NCBI RefSeq assembly: GCF_026212465.1
Contig: NC_080056.1
Coordinates: 11,850,241 to 11,914,240 of the forward strand
Reading direction: 5' to 3'
Origin: Amaranthus tricolor
Taxonomy: Eukaryota; Streptophyta; Magnoliopsida; Caryophyllales; Amaranthaceae
DNA length: 64,000 bases
Position numbers and translations under genes: made by a program. Shown here piece after piece: positions 45,470 to 61,100 of this stretch; within the stretch, counting starts at the first letter, position 1, and every line of letters starts with the position of its first letter. A model generated the notes under the pieces. That model was not told the origin of the DNA. It saw only the letters and a list, made by a program, of their open reading frames with translations, and made no database searches.

Positions 45470-46990
45470 CTCATATTGACACAATTTGTCACCGAGCTTG
45501 GCAACGGGATGGAGATTGGAAAGTCCCGTCACCAAGGTAGGCTACGGGCATTTTCCATCTCCATCCTGTAGCCATTCTGTCTCTAAAGTTGGCTACGGGC
45601 ATTTTTTTTCTTCATTCTATTGCCATTCTGTCTTTAAAGTTGGCTACGAGCATTTTCCATCTCCTTCCCATCGACATTAATATTCTGTGAGAATTTAAAT
45701 TCGCGGAAGGAGAGAATTTGGGTTTATAAATTTTTCACTTTCACTTTCACTTTCATTTTTTCACTTACATATTCAATAATCTTCAATCTCTTACACTTAT
45801 TAATCTTTAACTTTCAACCTTCTTCAACCTTTAATCTTCAACCATCAACCTTCAACCTTCAATATTTATTCAACCAGCATCATCCATTTTCGGTTCGTTT
45901 TCTAACGTTTTTTAGTTTTTTTAGTTCATATTTTGTTGTTATTTGATGATAGTTTATATATAGATTTATTTTTCGATTTGTATGTGGTTGTTGGTAAATT
46001 TTAGTTTGGCTTTATGTTTTCTTTAGTTATTTTTATTTTTAATATTTTTGATTTGTATGTTGCTGTACGTATTGGTAATTTTTCTTGTTGCTAGATTTGT
46101 TAATTTTTCTGTTTATATATAGATTTTTATTAATTTTTCTGTTTATATAATAGTTTTTGTTAATTTTTTTTGTTTATCTGTTGATTTTTCTTTTAGTTCA
46201 CATTGTTGTATGTTGTTGTTTGTACATTTTTTTGTTAATTATCGATAGTTTTGTTTTTTGATTTTTTTAAAATTTTGGATTTTTTTGATTTTCTATCCAA
46301 ATCTTTATTTTCGGATTTTTTTTTGGGTTAGTTTTTGCATTTTTTTGTATTTGTTTGGTGGTAATTAGTTGTTAGTTTTTTAATCATATGTTAAATAATG
46401 ACTTTCTTTTTGTTAATTTCAGTTTTTTAATTTCATGGTGAATGTCCTGGTGCATTTGGTGGTTCCCATGGATCTCATAACACGCGTAATCTAGACGACT
46501 CGGGCGAGTCTTGTATGCGGCGGGGTGCTGGAAGTGCTAGTAGTAATAGTCTAATAGATGACTTAGATTGTTCTAAACTATATTGAAAATAATTTATATG
46601 TAAATTTAGTATTTTAAACCTTTTGTATTATATTTGTTACTATTTTTTATATTAATATAATTAGTTTATTGTTTATATATTGTTTTGTGGTATATATTTT
46701 ATTTGTTATTTTAGTTTTATGTGTTTTTATGTATTAATTGTTATTTTAATTAAAATAAAACCTAAATCTAAATTATAAACTATTAATTCTTATTAATTAA
46801 TATTAAAATACAAATAATAAATTAATTAATAATATTAAAATGTTAATAATAAATAATAATATTAGAATATAAACAGAAGGTCAAGGTATGACGATAGAAT
46901 CAAAATTTGACGCAATAAATGGCGACGGGATGATTACGGAATTTGCACTTGGGGACGCGAAATATGGCTACGGGTCCATATATATAATAA
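45470..46990. mobile_element. CACTA-like non-autonomous relic
   Basis: Short motifs repeat near both edges: GGCTACGGGCATTTT at about 45540, 45590 and 45640 with GCAACGGGATGG, and GGCGACGGGATG with GGCTACGGGTCC at 46920-46975. Clustered subterminal motifs of this type are characteristic of CACTA elements. The terminal CACTA motifs themselves are not identified. The interior is T-rich and holds one small exon-like frame. Confidence 0.45.
46422..46588 (+). other. Exon-like short frame inside the CACTA-like relic
   Basis: After an acceptor-like TTAATTTCAG at 46413-46422, a frame reads FHGECPGAFGGSHGSHNTRN and SCMRRGAGSASSNSLIDDLD, ending CSKLY and a stop. Its GC content is above that of the surroundings. 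It has no start codon of its own, so it would be a terminal exon. No family is recognised. Confidence 0.3.
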
Positions 46991-49900
46991 TAGGAAAATA
47001 CAATCAATTTGCGTTCACATTTTTCTCTTATGATCTTGTTTTAATCAAATGCGGTTGAATGTAAATTTTTTGTTTAAGTGATCGACATCACTTATTATCT
47101 TTGGATATGCCCTTGGTGGAGGAAGTAGATCTTACAATATTGATTTCAATGGCGTCACTCCATTCTGATCCAATTTCTATTCAAGTTTGTATCATTACTA
47201 TAATTTTTTTTTTTTACAATAGTCTCACTTCTTTTCCTATGAACTAATCAACAAACTTTTTTATTCATCACACACCCACTCATTTCTTACATTCACTATA
47301 TTTTTTCTTATCCTCTATCTACAAACAAATATTAAAAATGACACAAATTCCTTTTTAAAAAATATATTATACTAATTCGTCTCACTCAATTTGTCTTATT
47401 TTTTATTTTTAGGCGGTCCTACTTTGTTTGTCTCATTTTATACTTTGCACATTACCTAACATTTTTACTTTCAATATTTTTTCTCTTATTTCAAAAAACT
47501 CCACAACTAATTAAATTCATTATACTTAATTTTTTAAAGTACATAACTAAAATAAATAAATGGATAATAATGTATATATATCGTGCAACAAATGATGTTG
47601 TTAAAGTAAGTTTGATATTTGCATATTAACACTGTCCACCGGTGCTTGACGGTATGAAATTTTGTCATGGGTGTTAATCGCAAACTAAACTCACATCAAT
47701 ACCATTATTCATTAAAAAGCAACAAAGCATACATGGCCAAGCCTCCATGTGATCCATTTTCCACGACGTTGAAAGCCATTAATTTATAGTTATTACGTGG
47801 ATCATTCCCCAAACTACGTCATATCTTTTCTTTTACAAATTTATCATGTTGCTAAGGATAAATTGTGGCACTCATTCGAGTTATCGGATTGATTTTTGCT
47901 TAAGTGGTTTGGATCGATTTAAAATCAAATTTTGCGTTTATTTTAAATTTTACATAATTATAGAATAAAGGAAGGTCAAATTTGATTTAATTACAAAGTC
48001 AGGTATATATCAGAACATCACCTCGTTTGATCAGTTTTAAACACCTCTAAGACAGCGATTTTCCTCTTTACTAATCCAAAACCCAGTTTTCCAGCCAATT
48101 TGTGTTTGAAATCGTTGTCTTAAACACCCTTTTTTCTATAAGCTTATTTTTACAAATATTTTTGACACTCCCTTTCCTATATACTAAAAAAAGGCTAAGA
48201 AAAAGTTCATTAAAAGACATGCGTGAAAAAACAAAAGAAGAATTGAGATTTATATATATATGATGGAAAAGGAAAATATGTACATATAGATAGATAACCC
48301 CCCAAAAGTATCATTTTTATTTGCGTAATTAATCTATTTTGAATCATATAATAGAATTCATATAATTGGAATTATAGTTGTCATATGATTATTGTTACAG
48401 TATATCACTTAAGAAAGTCGTTATTGGAATAAGTTTGGTTGGTGGGAGCTGGGAACACCATGTTTGGACAGCCACCAAAAAAGTAGGGCCTCGGACAACA
48501 ACTAAAAGGTCCAAACATCTCTGATCACTAACAGCTTATTTTCATCATCTGTCGTGCACATATCAACTGTTTTTAGTGTAGGCTCAACTAGATTTCTCTT
48601 CAATCTTTTAAACATATATTACACATAAATATGTTCGGCCCTAGTAAGTTCCTATTGTTCAAACATGGTATTTACTCAAATATTAACTCACTCTTGTTTT
48701 AGTACATGATACGACCCCCACGTACTATCTAATATCATAGTCTGCAAGTTGAACAAAAGCTTTTATGATTTTTCTTATCCTTAAGCTTTTACAACTTTCT
48801 TCCATTATAATTGCAACATTAAGTTTGTGGGTACTCGCTAGTTATTGTTGTTAGTTATGGTACATTTACAATTGAGTTTTCATGTGCGGGCTACCCGTCA
48901 GACTCAAAAAATGGATCCGCTTAAATGATGATTTTTTTTATAAATTTAATATATATTTGGACGGGTAATACTAATACCCGCCCTCTAAGATATAGGAGTG
49001 GGTAGCGACACAAAAGTAAATCCACCCACTTATTTTATAATATATATGATTTAATTTTTCTATTTTTTTATAAATTATATAAGAAGATACAACACTCCAA
49101 GAGCAAGAGCCCAAACTCTAACTTCATAGTCTGATTACTTTGATAGTCGAGCAGTATGGACATTTAGAGTTTTAATCTCACTGCCTTATGTATTTCTCTT
49201 GAATCGTCAAATGCCTTGCCTTTGAGAATATTTCTTCTTTTAGAGTATTTTGAACTGTGTATTGAATTATTTTTATTGATTTTAAGACTTAACTTTAGAC
49301 TATGTAATGTGATTATACTTCTTGTGTGGAATGTTTCTATGAATTTTTAAGATTGTTTATAAAATTTTTCTATATTGTTCTTATCTATTTATCTGCGAGT
49401 CCCACATAAGAAAATAAAGATGAGTAACGACAAAAAAATTAGGTCCAAAATGACGAGCATACCTTTGAAAATATACAAAGCTCTCAAATTTACTTGAGAA
49501 ATCTTTCTAAGCAGGGTCGTTCCTGACCCTAGGCAAGATAGACAATTGCTTAAGGCCCAGAACTAGAAAAGAGCCCGATACCTCAATTCAACAGTGTTGT
49601 CATGTAGGATGTAGAACACCACTTTTAAATTGCAACTTAATTTTGGCCAAACATCCATTAAAGACCGAAATCGATCCTCTAAAAAGAGCTCATATCTTTC
49701 ATATTGCCTAAGACCTATAAAATGTCAGAACGATTCTATTTCGTTCTATGTTCAGTTATAATTAGACAAATATCTTAATAGTATAGAAGCTCGTGTAATA
49801 TATGAATTTTTTTCCTCTATTCTATTCATTTGAGTTTCCAACAAATAATTTAAATATGTGAGAACCTTTTGAGTCCTATACATGGTGCAAACTCAAGAAA

Positions 49901-50240
49901 ACAAGTTAAAGAGAATATTATGAAATTTATATGAATATAAATTTTAAAGAAAGATACAATTGCACATTATCGTTATCAATTTATAATATTTCTAATGAAA
50001 AGTAATAATTGATATATATTATTTTTAAAACATTTTGATTGTTTGATTGAATAAATACTTTTTTATTAAATGGAGTCTATTTTATGCGAAAATAGGCATT
50101 TTTTAAAATTGATGATTTAAAAAAGAATTCTGTGTAGAAATTCAATCTTGTAAAAATTATTGTCCACACAATCTAATAAAAGGCCCATTTCCATCAAAAA
50201 AAAAAAAACACATCACATACAAATCAAAACTCATGGACAA
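46991..50240. other. Anonymous AT-rich intergenic DNA
   Basis: No supported gene. A 13-bp inverted repeat (AAGACAGCGATTT at 48049-48061, AAATCGTTGTCTT at 48109-48121) and an hAT-like fragment near 49505-49570 are the only structures noted. Confidence 0.45.
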
Positions 50241-50495
50241 TATTCTCTTTGTTTTTATTTGTTATTCCAGTTCACTGTTTTTTACGGATTTCAATTCAAA
50301 CTTAAAAGTTAAATATTGTGAGTTTTTAAAAATTTTAAAAAATTGATATTTAAAAAAGTATATTTTGAGACGAATCTATCAAGATCCCATATAAATATAG
50401 TTTTTCAAATAGATCGATATAAATTCATAGTCAAAGTTTAACACTAATATTTGTAAATTTTATTTAAGAAAACATATATGAAAACAGAGGGAGTA
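50241..50495. mobile_element. Stowaway-like MITE
   Basis: The ends TATTCTCTTTGTTTTTATTT and, on the minus strand, TACTCCCTCTGTTTTCATAT pair imperfectly. The interior TTTTGAGACGAATCTATCAA places it in the same family as 36074, 52369 and 54542. Confidence 0.75.
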
Positions 50496-51416
50496 TCATT
50501 TGTCATTTTCGATCAAAAAGATTTTATTACGACAAATATATAGATATAACTAATTAAAATCTTTTAGTGTTTTTTGAGAATTTTACACATTAATGTGTAA
50601 TTTGGTGATAACTATTTTATAAGTAATGATTTTATTGTAAGATTCATTTATCAAAACTCTAAAAATCGTGATATTGAATTTTTAAGTTATTTGATTACAT
50701 ACTGTTTAATGTTGATTTTGAGAACTAAATCTTAAGTCTACAAACAAACAACAATCTGTTTGATTTACTTTGTTCTCACCTGTGCACCACCCCTCCTAAA
50801 CAAATCTGAAAGTCATTCTTAACATTACTTCTAATAAAGCACCATAAATTGTAGAGAAATTTAGTATACATTTTTGGTTCTACTACAAAGATCAAATATA
50901 TCACTCTGTCTTTAATGAAGTTTTCCGAAAAAAATATTTACAGAAATTAAGAAAAATAAAATTCTTTAGGCAGTAAATGTGTTATTTTATTGAATAATAA
51001 ATTTGATGGGAAAAAGTGGAAATCATAAACATTAAAAAATATTAAAATAAAATTAGTAGAAAAAATATTAGAATTACTGCTAATAGAAATATATCATTAT
51101 AAAGTTAGTGGAAACCATGTGAGGACGTAAGGAATAAAAAAATGTTAAAATGAAGTTAGTAAAAGATATGTAAGGATCATAAGTATTATTAAAATATTAA
51201 AATAAAGATGAACAAAGTTATTTTTTGTCCAAATTTGTGATATACATAGAAAGATTCTGTAACGAAACAACAAATAGAATACCCAAAATGACAAATAAAA
51301 ACTTCTTTAAAAAACATAGAGAAAATATTATCTTGGAACTATAAGTTTTGATTGTTACACACAAAAATAAACCTGAGCATATTAACTAATGTAATACAAA
51401 GAGGAAAACTTAGTGC
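50496..51416. other. Anonymous AT-rich stretch
   Basis: No gene or clear repeat seen. Confidence 0.4.
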
Positions 51417-51864
51417 GAAAATTTTCAGAAAGTACCTAATAAATTTTTTTTCTAAAAAAGTACTTAATAAACAAAGTTTTGCCAAAAATTACCTAACAAA
51501 ATTTTTTCTTTTCCAAAGAGTATCAAGTAACGTTTTCCTTCAGTTGACAGTCAAATATAGTGGTTGACTGGTCAAAATTGAAAATTGTTCTCCTCTTCTT
51601 CAATTTCTTTTCCAATTCAATTTCCTCACTATATTCTTCCTCTACTTTTTACTCAAAATTGAAAATAAATTAAAAATGAAATTGAAGATAAGGAGGAAAA
51701 AATTTTAATTTTGCTAGTTTTCCATCATCTTTGACGTTCAATTCAAGAAAAACGTTACTTGGTACTCTTTGGAAAAGAAAATTTTTATTAGTTATTTTTT
51801 GGCAAAACATTTTTTATTAAGTACTTTTTGAAAAAAAAATTATCAGATAATTCTTGACAATTTT
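51417..51864. mobile_element. Small foldback element, Mutator-like
   Basis: The outer roughly 130 bases on each side are inverted repeats. The left arm has AAGTACTTAATAAACAAAGT and CTTTTCCAAAGAGTATCAAG; the right arm on the minus strand has AAGTACTTAATAAAAAATGT and CTTTTCCAAAGAGTACCAAG. Flanking GAAAATTTT (51417-51425) and GACAATTTT (51856-51864) form a 9-bp duplication with one mismatch. The 430-bp body has no coding capacity. Confidence 0.75.
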
Positions 51865-52368
51865 ATCAAATTTATAATTAACTCAAGACGTAGTTTCTAA
51901 AATTGAATGAACGGTGAAAATGGTAGTGTAAAATTAGTGTGATGATTTAATAAATTGACCTAAATGGAATATAATTGAGCTAAAATGAATGAAATATTGA
52001 TCAACTCAAAAACAATCCCCAACACTCTCTTTGGTTAAGAGAAAATAAAGGAAAAGCAAGGGGAGGCTTCATTTTCCTTATTTGGATATCAATTTGGGGC
52101 AGGGTGGGAATATGCTCCGTCACACTTTGAACAAAACAAATCCCTTTCTTTCTAAAAATATTATCTAAGTATAGCGTAAGTGATTAATCATTTGCATATA
52201 ATAGCAGTGCCTAATTGTTGATGATCTAGTCTTGTTAACAGTACCACTGAGCTACTGTTTAACATCCACAGATCTATCTCATACAGTTCAATTCTCATTC
52301 TTCACCCATGACCAATACGAGCTCGAAACTTCTTTCCTAACTACTGCAAATAATCCAACCGTATCATA

Positions 52369-52628
52369 TACTATCTCCTATTTACCCTAATATTATCATT
52401 TGACCGGACACATTTGCCAATGCAATAATTTTATCATTTATATTTCTGATTGTGAATAATTAGAAATTCTAAAAATTTGATATTAATGATCTTTGCATTA
52501 AAACGAATCAAACCATATCACACTTGACTATGTTATAATTTATAGACTAAGCATAAAATACAAATTAATAGTGATTGGTAAACAATGTCAAAAGTCAAAT
52601 GGAACTATTAGGGTGAATAGAGGGAGTA
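52369..52628. mobile_element. Stowaway-like MITE
   Basis: The ends ACTATCTCCTATTTACCCTA and, on the minus strand, TACTCCCTCTATTCACCCTA are inverted repeats. The interior ACGAATCAAACCATATC and AAAATACAAATTAATAGTGA match the family. It lies about 140 bp beyond the 3' end of the lipase gene. Confidence 0.82.
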
Positions 52629-52765
52629 TTAACAATCAATTCCTTATACACAATTACACTTGAGTTACATAGCACATAAACAGTTCAATAGGACTCAAAC
52701 ACAAAACTGTGATTTCCTGGGTTTTACACAACTTAAATTCATCCATCTGTTTAATGTTTCCTGTA

Positions 52766-53971
52766 TCAATGTATATTCAATTGATAAAGCTTAGAATGCC
52801 AATATGGATGAGGTTCCCACCATTGAAGAAGCCCATGAGCTGCCATGAAATCTTGTTCCTTAACAATCACATTCTTTGTAATAAAAGCTGAAGGAATCAG
52901 ATGAACTGCTTCACCATCTCTTCCTAATGCAGCTGATACTAAACTCAATACCGATGTTTTCGTTGCAATTCTTTCGACCCCACCAACACCCCATCCTTCC
53001 ATCTTCTCTCGATGCTCGAAATACCCGATATACTCACAGCAAATCGGGTCTTTTGGGTTCAAAAATAAGTATGGAGTCCAACAACAAAGAGTAGAAAATG
53101 GGTCATGTTGATCAATTTTAGTATTCTTTTTGGTACCATTTATAGCAAGGGAAAGGCCAACATTTAGAACACTACGAGCAATACGGGCCCCAAGTTTCAA
53201 ATTCGGGTCATTGATTTTCTCAATCGGGACGCAGATGTAAGGAGGGTTAAAAAGATAAGTTTCTATGTAACATCCTCTTTTAGCCAAATCTTTTCCCGCT
53301 TGTAATGCTATAGCTGCACCTAAAGAATGTCCTGTTAGCCAAACATTACCCGGCCCTTCGTTGGCTATTATGCTCTCTATTGCTTGCAATGCCATTTGAT
53401 ACCGTAAGTCTCGGGTCAACCCGTTAAAGGCAAGTTTGAGATCCAAATGCAAATCCCTTTTTCCGGTTTCATGCCTTGTGATCGTGCCTCGAAATGCAAT
53501 AACATACTTAGGAGGTACAACTTGGGGTGACATGGGACAAAATTGGTTAGAGATATGATATTTGTATTGATAAATGATCCCAAATATAGATGAATCAATA
53601 GGATCTACAAGAGTTTGAAAGCAATGGAAATGGAAAAAATCCCACCAAATTGGTGCTAATGCATCATTCAATGTTCGTTTTTCTTGGCGATCTCTTTCTA
53701 ATACGAACACCCCTTGAATTAAACTAGCTGCAACGGCTCCCTTATGCTCTAGTGATCTCCTATAACAAAACTAATAGCCCAAATTAGTCAAATAGAATGT
53801 TGTTTGATTCATCTCAATATAAATTGTATTAATATTTATGTTTTATAATTTTTAACTAGGACGTTCGACGGAGGGAGTACATTACCAATCAACAGAAGTG
53901 AGATGAGCAGGGCCACAGATGGAAAAATCTTCCTTCTTTAATGGGTTTGCTTCCTCCTTCTTCCCTTTCAT
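52766..53971 (-). CDS. Class-3 lipase-like alpha/beta hydrolase, two exons (359 aa)
   Basis: Exon 1 is 53971-53886 (MKGKKEEANPLKKEDFSICG, PAHLTSVDW) and exon 2 is 53759-52766. The 126-bp intron has GT..AG ends and splits the Trp codon, giving VDW-RSLEHKGAVAASLIQGV. The serine-hydrolase nucleophile elbow GHSLGAAIAL is at about 53296-53325, preceded by YVIAFRGT. The Asp and His of the triad cannot be placed surely; AVHLIPSA near the C-terminus is the candidate His region. Overall text resembles the plant family of Arabidopsis At4g10955, annotated as GDSL esterase/lipase but with a lipase-3 fold. There is no signal peptide, so a cytosolic or membrane-associated enzyme acting on acyl lipids is likely. 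The frame is undamaged and is the only convincing host gene here. Confidence 0.88.
53795..53882. repeat. Half of a Stowaway-like MITE filling the lipase intron
   Basis: GATTCATCTCAATATAAATT and GACGGAGGGAGTAC are the inner and terminal parts of a MITE with the common GGAGGGAGTA end. It makes up about two thirds of the 126-bp intron and lies next to the donor site. Confidence 0.65.
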
Positions 53972-54200
53972 TTTGCACCTTATTCACGAACGAACCCTGC
54001 CGGCTGCCAGGAATTCAATGAATAATCACACAACACAATTTTATTTCTTGTAATAATGAAAAAAAACAATGAACCGACAATGTATAAATTAATCAAAAAT
54101 CAATGCTAACTTTAAAAAGAAATTTATGAATGAAGAAATTACCAAGAACGGGAAGGAGATGAAGCAAAGCTAAGGGAGATTGGTAAAAGCAATGCGCATA
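53972..54200 (-). promoter_or_regulatory. Probable 5' UTR of lipase gene with a leader intron
   Basis: On the minus strand, CCGTTCTTGGTAATTTCTTC near 54150-54130 looks like an exon-donor junction. CCTGGCAG near 54015-54005 looks like the acceptor, followed by about 35 bases to the ATG. The upstream exon is pyrimidine-rich. This is inferred from splice-like words only. Confidence 0.45.
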
Positions 54201-54541
54201 AATGTTGCTTTTCTGTTACACTAGAAGGTTCTTCTATTTTGACCCAGTTTTCTTTGACTTTTTTAGGGTGTTTTTAGATTCAGAATGTTGAGAAGATAGA
54301 CAGTGAAATGGAGTCGAGGTGAGAGGAGAGTTTTGTGTTTCCCACTAATTTGACATACTATTTTTATTTCTTGTAATAAATTTACGCGTAGGAATAAAAA
54401 GTCGTACAGCTAGCCTGTAACCGACTAACTGTAAGCATTTATGTTTCTTACATCAGTACTCCCTTGAATTTGCACTATTAGTATTTTTTATTTTAATGTA
54501 TGCTATTTAATTTATATTATTTTTATTTTTTGATAATGTTA

Positions 54542-54801
54542 TACTCCCTTCTATTCAGCTGAACTGTCTCATTTGACTTTTTACACTTGTCGAGGCAACA
54601 TTTTAACTCTTAATATCACAAATTATGCTTAATTAAAAATTATAAAAAGTTGATATTAATAATCCTTGTATTGAGACGAATCAAACAAGATCCCATATGA
54701 CTATGTTTTAACTTATAGATTAAGAGTAAAATACAAATTAAGAGTGATAAGTGAATAGTGCCAAAAAAAAATGGGACAATTCAGCTGAATAGGAGGTAGT
54801 A
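54542..54801. mobile_element. Stowaway-like MITE with intact ends
   Basis: The left end TACTCCCTTCTATTCAGCTG and the right end on the minus strand TACTACCTCCTATTCAGCTG are a good inverted pair that continues GAAYTGTCYCATTT. Flanked by TA. It is the best preserved family member in the window and lies in the upstream region of the lipase gene. Confidence 0.88.
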
Positions 54802-57176
<2,375 letters not shown>

Positions 57177-57178
57177 CT

Positions 57179-57190
57179 TGGTATCAGAGC
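57179..57190 (+). other. Primer-binding site, initiator tRNA-Met
   Basis: TGGTATCAGAGC begins two bases after the LTR end. Confidence 0.92.
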
Positions 57191-57232
57191 AAAGTTGTTG
57201 TTATCATGTTTTAGAGGTTATATTGGTGCTAC

Positions 57233-58116
57233 ATGGCTACAATGAAACTTGATATTGAAAGTTTGATAGGAGTGTGAACTTTGGCTTATGGCAAGTCAAA
57301 ATGAAAGCAATTTTGATACAAAATGGAGTGCATAAAGCACTAGATGGTGTGGAGAAGAAACTCGAAGGCATTAGTGAGGCGCAATGGGAAGAAATGGATG
57401 CGAAGGCTCTTTCTGCCATACAACTCTGTCTCTCTAATGAAGTGTTGAGAGAAGTTGTAAAGGAGGAAACTTCAAAAGGCATTTGGGAAAAATTGGAATC
57501 ACTCTATATGGAAAAGAGTGTTACCAATCGACTTTTGTTAAAGAGTCGTTTGTATGATCTCAGATTGCAAGAAGAGAAGCCCATGAAATCGCACCTTGAT
57601 GAATTTTACTCAATAGTTATAGATTTGCAAAATATTGATGTAAAAGTGGATGATGAGGATTTGACTACTCTATTGTTAGTTTCTCTAGCGTCTTCATATA
57701 AGCATTTTAGGGAAACCTTGTTATATGGAAGAGACACTTTGAGTAGTGAGGATGTTAGAAAGGCTTTGACTCAAAAAGACCTTATTGATTCTCAATTTGC
57801 TTAAAAGGAGTCTAGAGTTTCCAATGATGCTTTAATTGTTAAAGAGTCGAGTAGGAACAAAAGGAGCATGACTTGCAACTTTTGTAAGAAAAAGGGCCAC
57901 CTCAAGAAAGATTGTTGGAAATTAAAAACCAAACAATTTGATGAAAGCAAATCCGCAAAAGCTAGCTTCGCCGAAGCTAGCTATGTTGTAGATGATGAAT
58001 ATGATGTTGATGTTCTTGTCGTTACTAGTGAATATAAGGGTGGTGATTCTTGGATTTTGGATTCGGGATGTTCGAGACACATAACTTGTAACAAGAGCGG
58101 CAATCTCGATATATAA
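57233..58116 (+). pseudogene. copia gag and start of protease
   Basis: The ATG at 57233 (MATMKLDIES) opens gag. A one-base loss near 57260 moves to the frame SVNFGLWQVKMKAILIQNGV, which holds the gag core (GIWEKLESLYMEKSVTNRLL). A TAA at 57802 interrupts it. The same frame then shows the zinc knuckle CNFCKKKGHLKKDC and the protease site WILDSGCSRHIT (near 58048-58083). The frame is cut by the solo LTR at 58087. The last residues before the stop at 58116 are LTR-derived. Confidence 0.87.
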
Positions 58117-61100
58117 TTAACATTTAATAATAATGTTTAATACAAGAAAAATATTGCGGAAGTCTCAAAATGCCGAATTGTTAAAAACTTTAAATAATAA
58201 AACTGAAACTGTTTAAAATAAAAGTAAAATATTATTACCTCTGATAAGAAATATTGTTTGCTCAAAAAGAAAAAAAATATCATCATCAAGTCATCAATAA
58301 AGATACAAAAAGCAGCTAAGTTCTCGATAAATAATAATTGCTGCGGCCTGGATCGGAACCTGAACTAAATCCTGCAAAATGCTGCCATCCATGATACGGA
58401 TGACAGCCGATTGAATCGGTCAGCGCTTAACGCCGAGCATAACTTCCTATCCAGTTCAAAATACGGAAATTATACGCTACATTTACAAAATAATAATTTA
58501 AGTACGAACTTATACTTAATTGACACCACCGTATACTTTAACCATGTTCTTTTTCTATTACATACTTTTAAGTCACTAAGATACCATTATCGATCCGGAC
58601 AGAAGTACGTTACTGCCACTTATACAATTCGGTAATCTTAACACTTAAGTAAGTTCATTTGGTTAATACTCATAACCGTACCATGCATCATAGCATCAAC
58701 ACTAATCAAGTTTATCACTGATCAACAAGCACATCAATATGACACCTGATATATGTAAGTGTCTTGTAAGGTGAGAACCATAGTCCTAAACCCTAACTGT
58801 GGTGGGAGTCGTCACCCCTCCAATACAATATTTATGCTCGAGCTCTACAGGATAGGTAGCGAACCCCCTGTCTTACACCGCATTTTACGTGCCGGCCAAC
58901 ACGGACGCCGGGATTTTACATGCCGGTCCATGGTTCGACATTACCTTACTATCAGGGTCATTCATTCAATACATTTCACACAAGTACATCACATTTTTAT
59001 TACTCCAAGTTGACTTTGAATTTGAATTTGACCAACCAAAGTGGTAACTTCATTTATTTAATATAATTCTTGATCATAATGTTTGATTTACCTTTACGTC
59101 TTTATATATTCATTACTTAATTTTTACACAATAAATTTTATTTATAAATTTATTTTAATAAGTCAATTCACACTAATAACTTAATATTTTATTAATAGTC
59201 TCCAAATTAGTATTTTCCACAAGTAGCTACTAAAATATATTTCTCTTGAAATAAGTTTCCAAAATTAAAATTTTCAACTTTAAAATAAATAAAACTTTAT
59301 TCTCCTCACAAAATCAAACATTCTAATTAAAACTCAAGTTAAACTGCAACCTTTGGTTAAGTTTTCAAAATTCAACAAGTTTACTAAAAATAATTATTTC
59401 AAGTTTGGAAGAACAAGTAAACTTATTAGATTCGCAAAAATCAACATTCTAGTTATAAAACAAATAAAACTTATAATTTCACAAAAATCAATATTTCACA
59501 CATAGTTTAAGAACAAGTTTACTAAAAATACTTTTACATCTTTTTATATAAATTTTGGTCAAATAGTTAGCAGATAAAATATTATTTTGTACTAAATAGT
59601 AATTAAATGTCACAAAAGTTATTTTTTTATTTTTAATTATGAAATCTCATATATTCAAGAAAATCACTTCAATATTTAATAACTTATAAAGCTTTCTCAA
59701 AAATAACTTTTAAGATTTTATTTTAATATTATCACAAAATAGCTTATAATAATATAAAAAAAATAAATCAAACTCTTTTTTCTTTCTAATATGATAATGG
59801 TCGAATGGCATATGAGTATTTTGGGGCCTTTTTCGCTAACAAAACAACTTCATTTAATTTATTATAGTAAATTCAAGATTTAAATAATTAACATCACCAC
59901 TAAAAAAATAAAAACTTTACACAATAACTTAGAAATTTACTATCACTTTAAGGATAAACTTAAATCTCAGAATAAAGTATAATAACAAAATTTTTAATAT
60001 AATCATACTTAGTAAAATACGTTCAAAAAAATAACTTACTACCTTATAAACTAGTTTGAAGGCTAACATAAACATATTAATACAAAATTCTAACATAAAA
60101 TAAATTCTTAAATATAATAACATTTCTAGTGTAACACATAACTCTCAAATATACTAGCACTAGTTTATAACATAAATCATGCTTAATATCACTAGAATAT
60201 AATTTTGCACTCAACTTCCTAAACTTGTTCAGAGATTATTAAATTAACATACTAAAAATACTTTTAGCATATACATACTTAATATAATCTTGAGCATAAT
60301 TTCATTAAACTAACTTTCACTAAAATATATCAACATATTTCATACTTTGCATATTATAAAGTAAATATAATGTAAAATTTCACAAAAAGAGTAAGGTAAG
60401 AAGTTATACCATACTAACACCAAGGATTAGTACTAAGTACTAATTGGAAAAAATAATAAGAAATAAGATCCTCCAAGATAGATAATAATGCTCTAAAGAT
60501 AATTAATTCCAACTCCCAAAATAATGATGATGATTTAAGCTAAATAAAGAGTGTTCTAAGCTCCATGTTCTTTAATTTTTTTCAATTAATAAAGGTATTA
60601 ATGTAGTAAGATTTTAATGAAGTGAAAATATAAGAAAGAATGTTAGAAAGATTTGATGATGGTGGTGTAAATGATCTCACGGCTAAGGGGGGTATTTTTA
60701 ATGGGTTTGGGCAACTTTGTAGTTCATTAGATTGTATGAAAAAGAGTGTTAGGAGTATAGAAGAAGATTAACTTGTGTAAGTGATTTAGAGTGTGTAAGT
60801 GAATGTGTAAGAGTTGGAGTGTGTAAGTGAATGGAGTGTGTAAGAGTTTGGAGTGTAGAAGAAGGTTAGCTTGTGTAAGAAAATGGTGATAACTTGTGTA
60901 AGTGATGAACATCATGTGTTACCATATAAAGGATTTTGGTTCATCAAAATTTTGTTCTAGTATGTACAAGTGAATATACTTTAAAATAATGGGTAAATTT
61001 AATCATGAAAATATGTAATTTATTTAAAATTTTGCTTAAACTATACTTAATGTTAAAAAATACAACTCATTTTTATTTATAAAATAATTATATCAAAATT

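Noticed and set aside
45486..45680. Repeat peptide frame (KVGYGHF..) as a short protein
   Set aside because: It comes from the GGCTACGGGCATTTT subterminal DNA motif of a CACTA-like relic.
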